Below are positions 1 through 4,590 of a stretch of DNA of 10,252 nucleotides, one piece after another. Each line of letters opens with the position of its first letter. The first letter of the stretch is position 1. The position numbers and the translations under genes are program-made. A model generated the notes under the pieces. It was not told where the DNA came from. It was given only the letters and a program-made list of their open reading frames with translations, and searched no databases. The stretch comes from Thermoplasmatota archaeon (GTDB taxonomy: Archaea; Thermoplasmatota; E2; DHVEG-1), in NCBI GenBank assembly GCA_030615845.1, contig JAUWYM010000011.1, positions 1 to 10,252 on the forward strand. Direction: 5' to 3'.

Positions 1-194
1 AATATTTTAATGTAGCTAGAAATATGCAAAGATTTGTCAAAATTAGACAAGATTTTATCATTGATTAACAAATCAATTTTATATAAATGGTAGAATTGTA
101 TTTTTAGTTGCTGATTAGTGTAAAAGTGTTAGTTACTGAGACTAATGTCTATTAACTTTACAAAAAACTTATTTTTGCGTGATTAAATCACACA

Positions 195-296
195 TTATAT
201 GGGATCATAATGTATTACATATTTGTTCTTGCGTTTCCCTCTTTTTACTACTTTATCCTCATTTTTACAATACGGGCAGTGCATCCTAATCCCCAT
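195..296 (-). pseudogene. Remnant of a transposase N-terminal zinc finger
   Basis: The 33-codon frame begins MGIRMHCPYCKNEDKVVKRG and continues KRKNKY before an early stop. A CPYC knuckle followed by VVK-RGKRKNKY is the usual opening of InsA-like and related archaeal insertion-sequence transposases. There the second knuckle (C-x-x-C) follows about 10 residues later, ahead of an HTH and a DDE catalytic domain. Here the second cysteine pair and everything after it are missing, and the flanking bases show no continuation that I could recognise. I therefore read it as a truncated IS fragment. It could instead be a chance short frame, since only about 20 residues carry the signal. Confidence 0.4.
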
Positions 297-376
297 AAGA
301 GTATCTCTTAGCTTTACTTAGATGTTACGAATTCGAGGGAATATCAACTAAGAGCAAAGTTATTAAACGAGTTTAG

Positions 377-535
377 GTGAGGCTTTATCTTTTTTATAAA
401 TATATCTGTTATATCAGACTAAAATGGCATGAATATCTCTGGTACAACCGAATAAAAGATAAGAAATTAAAAAAAGGATATGTCATTGCGGGGTTGGTTT
501 TTACCTTTATTGATAAGAGAGATCTATTCTCCTAA
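377..535 (+). CDS. Doubtful small basic, aromatic-rich protein
   Basis: This is an open frame of 52 codons beginning at GTG and ending in TAA, the only plus-strand candidate outside gene shadows. The product is rich in Tyr, Lys, Leu and Trp, with a cluster KWHEYLWYN around residues 16-24 and a hydrophobic stretch GYVIAGLVFTF near residues 34-44, the size of a short membrane-associated helix. Against it, there is no clear Shine-Dalgarno motif before the GTG. The GGTGAGG sequence at the start codon itself looks more like a ribosome-binding motif than a start. No TATA-like box sits at the usual distance, and I recognise no family. It is kept only because the composition is protein-like and the surrounding region is otherwise empty. 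Confidence 0.2.
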   Translation: MRLYLFYKYICYIRLKWHEYLWYNRIKDKKLKKGYVIAGLVFTFIDKRDLFS

Positions 536-591
536 GTTGTTTCCAAAACGTGATTTATGAGATAAAACCACATATTATTTGGACAAAAAGA

Positions 592-789
592 CTACTTTTG
601 TTTTTTCTTAACTTTTAATGGAAGATACAAAACATAAAATATGCAAAAAAACTCAATATTTGCTGCAATAATTATGTAGTAAAGATGGAGCCCCTGATAT
701 ATATGAAAAATGGCTAGTAACAGGGCAATTACTATTGCAATAATTACATATATTGTGATTAATTGCCGTTCACTTCTATTTTCAAACAT
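592..789 (-). CDS. Small two-helix membrane protein
   Basis: This 65-residue hypothetical protein belongs to no family I recognise. A short polar N-terminus (MFENRSERQ) precedes a hydrophobic segment at about residues 10-30. A loop containing HIYQGLHLYY follows, then a second hydrophobic segment at about residues 36-56. The protein ends in the basic tail KVKKKQK. The positive-inside rule and two helices suggest a hairpin in the cytoplasmic membrane with both ends inside. A 15-base perfect inverted repeat sits directly before the ATG at 791-805, where a Shine-Dalgarno site would be, and an AT-rich TATA-like stretch lies at 813-827. It follows the zinc-ribbon gene on the same strand after 74 bases, so the two may be co-transcribed. 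Confidence 0.6.
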   Translation of the reverse strand: MFENRSERQLITIYVIIAIVIALLLAIFHIYQGLHLYYIIIAANIEFFCIFYVLYLPLKVKKKQK

Positions 790-790
790 T

Positions 791-805
791 AGATATGAAA
801 TATCT
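791..805. repeat. 15-base inverted repeat before a start codon
   Basis: The sequence agatat-gaa-atatct has perfect 6-base arms around a 3-base centre. It ends one base before the ATG of the small membrane protein. In RNA it would fold over the ribosome-binding region. It could be an operator or a translational hairpin, or chance in AT-rich DNA. Confidence 0.35.
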
Positions 806-863
806 TCTTTAACATATTAATATTTTTGTAGATAACAAAATACATACTAATTCTTCACACAAT

Positions 864-1034
864 TTATTTTTGTTTTTTCAACTCATCTAGAAACACCTGA
901 TGATCCTCCTCAGAATCAAAAATAAAAGGAACACCCTGAAATCCACAATCTTTACAAAGGTAATTCATACCGATTACAGAGAGATAACTAAAAATGTTTT
1001 TACTCCCACAACTTGGACAAGCACGGATTTCCAT
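864..1034 (-). CDS. 56-residue zinc-ribbon protein
   Basis: The 56-residue frame starts MEIRACPSCGSKNIFSYLSV and carries a second knuckle, CKDCGF, at residues 27-32. The two CxxCG knuckles, 21 residues apart from first cysteine to first cysteine, form a complete rubredoxin/TFIIB-style zinc ribbon. An acidic segment (DSEEDHQ, about residues 40-46) and a basic end, ELKKQK, follow. Stand-alone archaeal proteins of this kind are mostly uncharacterised; nucleic-acid or protein binding is the usual guess. The ATG is the first start after an in-frame stop three codons upstream. There is no strong Shine-Dalgarno motif. A TATA-like box lies at 1071-1080, about 40 bases upstream, which fits a short leader. 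The intact cysteines, the compact length and the promoter spacing make a real gene likely. Confidence 0.7.
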   Translation of the reverse strand: MEIRACPSCGSKNIFSYLSVIGMNYLCKDCGFQGVPFIFDSEEDHQVFLDELKKQK

Positions 1035-1070
1035 AATGCATCATTTATTCCAAATAATCTATGATACACC

Positions 1071-1080
1071 ATTTAAATAT
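1071..1080 (-). promoter_or_regulatory. TATA-like box of the zinc-ribbon gene
   Basis: On the minus strand the sequence is ATATTTAAAT, centred about 41 bases before the ATG at 1034. That spacing would place transcription start roughly 15-20 bases before the start codon, as in archaeal short-leader genes. The call rests on base content and spacing only. Confidence 0.4.
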
Positions 1081-1163
1081 TAACATTTTCTGAGATTTTT
1101 GGCAATAAACCTTTTCCTTCTCAATTTCTGAGTTAATAAATCATAAAAAATTACATAGTCCTT

Positions 1164-1307
1164 TTACATCCCCATCCTTTCTTTTTTAGCTAGGGTACCA
1201 GTCTTATGGGCAGATGCCCCAGCGCCCCATACGACAGCGTGTGCTGCTATGTAGAGATCTATGTCGCCCCCAAGATGGATCCCATTTGAACGTTGTGGGT
1301 GGTTCAT
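1164..1307 (-). CDS. Possible 47-residue protein in a GC-richer islet
   Basis: The frame starts MNHPQRSNGIHLGGDIDLYI and continues through AAHAVVWGAGASAHKTG to a basic end, LAKKERMGM. It is not a family I recognise. Points in favour are a composition unlike random AT-rich DNA, local GC well above the flanks, and a TATATAAA box about 44 bases upstream at 1348-1355. Against it, the ATG has no Shine-Dalgarno motif, and the 28-base dispersed element overlaps the first codons in a frame different from the one its two copies seem to conserve. It could be the tail of a decayed longer gene, or a transcribed non-coding element. A short GGGCA/TGCCC hairpin lies inside it, near 1210. Confidence 0.28.
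   Translation of the reverse strand: MNHPQRSNGIHLGGDIDLYIAAHAVVWGAGASAHKTGTLAKKERMGM
1276..1303 (-). repeat. 28-base dispersed element, copy A
   Basis: This copy matches copy B at 4424-4451 in 25 of 28 positions, in the same orientation. It lies 87 bases beyond the stop of the DUF4382-PKD gene remnant. On the minus strand it reads through PPTTFKWDP in one frame. It also contains a short GGATCC-centred inverted repeat (ATGG-GAT-CCAT). Confidence 0.6.
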
Positions 1308-1347
1308 TGTAGAGTAGATTGTGGCTGTGAATGCAAGAATGAATAGG

Positions 1348-1355
1348 TTTTATAT
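1348..1355 (-). promoter_or_regulatory. TATA-like box before the GC-richer islet
   Basis: On the minus strand this is TATATAAA within CTATATAAAACC, among the best archaeal TATA-box matches in the window. It lies 35 bases downstream of the stop of the DUF4382-PKD remnant and would drive transcription leftward through the 47-codon frame and element copy A. Confidence 0.45.
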
Positions 1356-1389
1356 AGAGAACTGTTAATCTACTGAGACTTCAGGGGGT

Positions 1390-1599
1390 TTATGATGGTC
1401 CGCCGCCCTGTTTTTTAACCACTACGTGAATTTCAATTTCCTCTGTTGATTCTGACTCCTCATCACTTGCGATAAGCTTAACCCAGTAACTTCCATGTTC
1501 TTCATAACTATGATTAACAACCGGACCCGTAGCATCTGTATCGAAGGTTGTTCCATCGTAGTCGAAATCCCAATAATAGGTAACGTCTATCACCATCAA
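1390..1599 (-). pseudogene. C-terminal PKD fragment of the DUF4382 lipoprotein, out of frame
   Basis: This is the continuation of the gene at 1514-2305 in another frame. It reads VTYYWDFDYDGTTFDTDATG, then a strand ending NHSYEEHGSYWVKLIASD, then EIEIHVVVKKQ and GGGPS before the stop. YYWDFDYDG and H-x-Y-x(3)-G-x-Y-W-V are the core strands of a PKD domain, and the missing first strand (NITFNASETFDIDGD) is at the end of the upstream frame. The apparent ATG at 1599 is internal to the PKD domain and not a real start. Removing one base near 1586 joins the parts as DIDGD-S-VTYYWDF. That gives one 304-residue protein, since 916 bases minus one is exactly 305 codons. Confidence 0.8.
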
Positions 1600-2305
1600 T
1601 ATCGAATGTTTCTGACGCGTTAAACGTGATGTTCTGATCTACAACCGCTGTAATAGGCTTCCCACGGCTCCCATTCGTCACAACATCGATCACAGGCGGC
1701 CGATTCTCCACCATGTTCTTTATTCTACTATGGTTATGTTCACGAAACTGCAACTTATTTTCATGACGATGCTCAATCCCGCTTATAACAGGTATAAATT
1801 TATATTTCTCACCACCACTATACTTATGAATAGAGTTTTCAAGATCAATATCCACAGTAATTGTATTATTCCCCTTACTAATATTAAACAAATGCAATTG
1901 TTGAATTTTTAACCAACCAGAGGGAACAGTAATGTTTACGGTTTCTTTAGTTTCATTTAACACACCAATAGCACTAGAAACATTAATCCAGAGTTTAGAA
2001 TAATCACCGACCTCTATCTCCACAACACCAAGTGTCTCATTTATATGACTCAAATTCAAAGAAATAAGATCAACAGTTTTCGGCTCTGACATAACTGTTA
2101 CATACGAATCATCATCAGTTTGCTTAAAAAGTCTAATCTCAGAAAAGGTGACATTTACATGATCGAAATCCTCTGTGACCTTATCTGTGACTAGAAACTC
2201 AACATTACCAGTCTCAACCACTGCTTCTTCTTTTTCCTCAATACAACCGCAGGCGAGGACAAACAAGCCTATGACAATACATACAGCTAGTATTTTCATT
2301 TTCAT
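1514..2305 (-). CDS. DUF4382 lipoprotein, frameshifted before its PKD domain
   Basis: The intact part holds a lipoprotein signal (MKMK, hydrophobic core, then ACGCIEE, so Cys21 is the likely lipid-modified residue). A DUF4382 domain follows at about residues 32-177. It has the typical GNVEFLVTDKV opening, the NVTFSEIRLFK and KTVDLISLN strands, and the closing KYKFIPVISGIE. A linker leads into the start of a PKD domain at 201-239. After GDID-type residue 239 the frame slips, and the last 24 residues (RRYLLLGF onwards) are unrelated to the family. The start is supported by GGAG six bases before the ATG. At least ten N-x-S/T sequons fit a glycosylated, outward-facing, membrane-anchored protein. 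DUF4382 has no settled function. The frameshift may be a real mutation or a sequencing error. Confidence 0.85.
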   Translation of the reverse strand: MKMKILAVCIVIGLFVLACGCIEEKEEAVVETGNVEFLVTDKVTEDFDHVNVTFSEIRLFKQTDDDSYVTVMSEPKTVDLISLNLSHINETLGVVEIEVGDYSKLWINVSSAIGVLNETKETVNITVPSGWLKIQQLHLFNISKGNNTITVDIDLENSIHKYSGGEKYKFIPVISGIEHRHENKLQFREHNHSRIKNMVENRPPVIDVVTNGSRGKPITAVVDQNITFNASETFDIDGDRRYLLLGFRLRWNNLRYRCYGSGC

Positions 2306-2337
2306 AGTTATCTCCGTCTATCCCTTATTATACATCT

Positions 2338-2346
2338 CTTTTTAAA
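2338..2346 (-). promoter_or_regulatory. TATA-like box of the DUF4382 gene
   Basis: On the minus strand this is TTTAAAAAG, centred about 37 bases before the ATG at 2305. A GGAG ribosome-binding motif (plus-strand ctcc at 2312-2315) lies between. The implied leader is only about a dozen bases. Confidence 0.4.
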
Positions 2347-2392
2347 CTATATGTCTAATGGAACCACTGTTTTTATCCAAATGCACCTAAAG

Positions 2393-2415
2393 TAAAAAAG
2401 AAAGGAAAAAAAGGG
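2393..2415 (-). terminator. Poly-T terminator after the subtilase gene
   Basis: The minus strand carries two T-runs separated by CC (CCCTTTTTTTCC then TTTCTTTTTT), about 105-125 bases beyond the protease stop and before the DUF4382 promoter. Archaeal RNA polymerase terminates on such T-rich tracts without needing a hairpin. Confidence 0.45.
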
Positions 2416-2500
2416 TTTTATAGAGGGGGAATTGTCTGGGTTATCTACGTTCAGTTTAGGGTTATATGTCTATGTGTTTTACCGGTCAGTTGATAGGATA

Positions 2501-2515
2501 CAGCATGACATGCTG
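2501..2515. repeat. 15-base perfect palindrome beyond the subtilase stop
   Basis: The sequence cagcatg-a-catgctg lies four bases beyond the protease stop codon. The one-base centre is too tight for a full RNA hairpin, so about five pairs with a five-base loop would form. It may assist RNA 3' end stability, or it may be a DNA-binding site. Confidence 0.35.
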
Positions 2516-2519
2516 CGGT

Positions 2520-4307
2520 TCATGGTGTAATAGTGAAACCGTCCATAAGTAATCCAGATGAATCATCGGGGTTCGTAACACGCACGTCCCATACTCTTGG
2601 CCGAGGTGGACCGCCGCTCTTGGCAGTAATCGTAGCTGTGATGGTATTGGAGTCAATGACAACTACTTTGGATGCTGTCGGAGCAGGACCCGCACCATTC
2701 TCGAAGGAGACACCGGCTCCAGCTATAAACCCTGAGCCTGTGATAGTTACATCTATAGTGGTGCCGGCTTGCATTGTATTCGGATCAATAGCTGTTACTA
2801 TAACCTCTGAGCCTGGTTCTTTTACTTCTATTGTAGTAGTCATTGCATTATTCTCAGGATACTCGTCACTTGCAAGGATTGCTTCAGCTTTTATCGTATG
2901 AAGGCCTATAGTTGCTCCTGTGGTATCCCATGTGAAGGTTTCCACTGTCGAGCCTCCAGCCGCCAAAGTTATGCTTCGTGTTTCGGTGAACTCCCCATAA
3001 GTTTCATCTGTAACTGTTAACTCAAATGTTTCATCATAGGTTCCTAGATTTTTCACTGTTACATCGATAGTTGCTGTTTCCCCCTGAAATACAGAGCTTG
3101 GAGTATCAATTGCAGTGGTTGCGACATCATGTTTATCTGGTGGAGTACTTGCTGCTGCTTCTGCATCAACAAGACCATATCCATACCAATTATCTCTCCC
3201 TGAATCCCCGAGATCTTCAGCAGTATCATCCATCTTCTGTCGTACTTCATTATTATCCCATATGCCGTCATTGTCTAAATCATATGTTGGATCAACAGCA
3301 CCTGCCAGAACCAATGCAGCAACTCCTGAAACATGCGGACAGGCCATCGACGTACCAGAATTATAATCATAGGTGTCATCCCACCAGGTAGAATAGATGC
3401 TGACTCCAGGTGCTGCTAATTCTACAGCAGGTCCTGTACTGGAAAACCAAGCTCTTTGGTCATCTGTAGTTGTTGCTGCTACAGCAATGGTTGAATCATA
3501 TCTTCCAGGATATTCTACATTATTACCCTTACCAGGAGGATTACCACTATTTCCTGCAGCGGCAACGACCACTACACCCTTTGTGTAATAGGCATAATCA
3601 CAGGCATCCTTCCAGGACTTCACAGGCTTATTATATCCAATACTTAAGGAAATAACATCTGCACCATTATCAGCAGCCCATACTATCCCATCTGCAATCC
3701 AGCTAAGGTATGCACCACCGTTATAGTCTAATACTTTGGCAGCTATAAGTTTTGCATCAGGTGCAACACCTACCACACCAATGGTGTTGTTTACCGCGGC
3801 TGCGATACCAGCACAATGGGTACCATGGCCATTATCATCCATAGGGTCATCGGTATAGTCAACAAAACTTGCTCCATCAATACAGTTAGCAGCAAGATCA
3901 GGATGATCATAATCAATACCAGTATCTACAATCGCAATGTAGATATCGCTTCCTGTATTTGATGACCATACCTTTTCTGCATCTATGCGGTCAACACCCC
4001 AAGGTATAGGTTGTTCACTGACTAGTTGAACATACTTGTCTTCCTCAATGTATCTCACTTTTGGATTATTTTGAAGAGCGTTTATTGCTGTCTCTGGAAT
4101 CGTGGCTGTCACAGCATTAATCCCAGATATTTCCTTTTTAGTTTCTCCACCAAAAGTATTTATCAACGCAGTATCAGGTTTTCCATTAAATCCAATTATT
4201 ACTTTTATTTTTTCATTCGGTTTGTCAGCAGCGTTTTCACCTGTTATCATAGGTGCCGTGCTAAGCAACAGGCCTATGGCAATAAATAATATGATAATTT
4301 TTTTCAT
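2520..4307 (-). CDS. Secreted subtilisin-family (S8A) serine protease with CARDB and IPT/TIG domains
   Basis: This is a 595-residue secreted endopeptidase. Residues 1-23 are a signal peptide (MKKIIILFIAIGLLL core). Residues 33-95 resemble an inhibitor-I9 propeptide ending KVRYIEED. The S8 catalytic domain spans about 103-386. The triad is Asp128 in IAIVDTGID, His161 in HGTHCAG and Ser320 in GTSMACPHVSG, with oxyanion Asn253 in AAAGNSG, so the enzyme should be active. A calcium loop of EF-hand type, DLDNDGIWDNNE (343-354), is inserted before the last catalytic-domain helix. Residues 392-496 form a CARDB-like beta domain and 501-593 an IPT/TIG domain; both are commonly used for adhesion or substrate binding. 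There is no membrane anchor, so it is probably released or held non-covalently. AAAGGG precedes the ATG. It may mature or degrade the neighbouring surface proteins, or digest external protein as food. Confidence 0.95.
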   Translation of the reverse strand: MKKIIILFIAIGLLLSTAPMITGENAADKPNEKIKVIIGFNGKPDTALINTFGGETKKEISGINAVTATIPETAINALQNNPKVRYIEEDKYVQLVSEQPIPWGVDRIDAEKVWSSNTGSDIYIAIVDTGIDYDHPDLAANCIDGASFVDYTDDPMDDNGHGTHCAGIAAAVNNTIGVVGVAPDAKLIAAKVLDYNGGAYLSWIADGIVWAADNGADVISLSIGYNKPVKSWKDACDYAYYTKGVVVVAAAGNSGNPPGKGNNVEYPGRYDSTIAVAATTTDDQRAWFSSTGPAVELAAPGVSIYSTWWDDTYDYNSGTSMACPHVSGVAALVLAGAVDPTYDLDNDGIWDNNEVRQKMDDTAEDLGDSGRDNWYGYGLVDAEAAASTPPDKHDVATTAIDTPSSVFQGETATIDVTVKNLGTYDETFELTVTDETYGEFTETRSITLAAGGSTVETFTWDTTGATIGLHTIKAEAILASDEYPENNAMTTTIEVKEPGSEVIVTAIDPNTMQAGTTIDVTITGSGFIAGAGVSFENGAGPAPTASKVVVIDSNTITATITAKSGGPPRPRVWDVRVTNPDDSSGLLMDGFTITP

Positions 4308-4352
4308 GCTTTACCCTTTCCAATACTTCTATATTGTAGTATATGCTGCAAA

Positions 4353-4363
4353 GCTTTAAAATA
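4353..4363 (-). promoter_or_regulatory. TATA-like box of the subtilase gene
   Basis: On the minus strand this is ATTTTAAAGC, about 50 bases before the ATG at 4307, with an AAAGGG ribosome-binding motif in between. A second AT-rich candidate (GCATATAC, near 4341) is closer to the start, so the assignment is tentative. Confidence 0.3.
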
Positions 4364-4423
4364 TTTTGCCTAAAAAATATAAGTTAAAAAACAAAAAAAA
4401 TATAGTTAAACAGGCTAGGGAAG

Positions 4424-4451
4424 TGGATCCCACTTGTACGTTGTAGGTGGT
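4424..4451 (-). repeat. 28-base dispersed element, copy B
   Basis: This copy matches copy A (1276-1303) at 25 of 28 positions, in the same orientation. It lies 140 bases beyond the stop of the PKD/FN3 gene. On the minus strand one frame reads WYTVPPTTYKWDPLP before a TAG stop. At DNA level it contains AAGTGG-GAT-CCACTT, a perfect 6-base-arm inverted repeat. Confidence 0.6.
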
Positions 4452-4552
4452 ACTGTGTACCAGTGTTGTGTAAAAGGTGGGTAGTGTTCCAGGTTTTCCT
4501 CCCTCAAATCTACAACCAAATGTTATGTTTTTTCCTTTTATAAAAACCACAC

Positions 4553-4574
4553 AAAAACAAAAAAAGAAAAAAAG
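4553..4574 (-). terminator. Poly-T terminator after the PKD/FN3 gene
   Basis: The minus strand reads CTTTTTTTC, then TTTTTTTG, then TTTTTG, starting 17 bases beyond the stop codon. Three consecutive T-runs with no required hairpin fit archaeal intrinsic termination well. Confidence 0.6.
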
Positions 4575-4590
4575 ATGTTTGATATGATGA

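Larger units (their letters stand above)
1..591. other. AT-rich stretch without a secure gene
   Basis: This stretch is very AT-rich and has no long open frame. Three weak signals were seen. A 33-codon minus-strand zinc-finger remnant lies at 195-296. A 13-base inverted repeat (arms gtgatt and aatcac around one base) lies at 179-191, just beyond the remnant's stop. A 52-codon plus-strand frame lies at 377-535. Nothing recognisable was seen in 1-178 or 536-591. The composition and the broken transposase-like fragment suggest a decayed mobile-element site, but that is inference. Confidence 0.5.

Noticed and set aside
1280..1300. A tRNA-like T-loop (GTTCAAAT) on the minus strand
   Set aside because: The flanking bases cannot form the required five-pair T stem, and no acceptor or anticodon stem can be built around it.
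1597..1599. ATG at 1599 as the start of a separate 69-residue protein
   Set aside because: It falls within the PKD domain of the DUF4382 lipoprotein. The peptide lacks the domain's first strand, which is present in the upstream frame.
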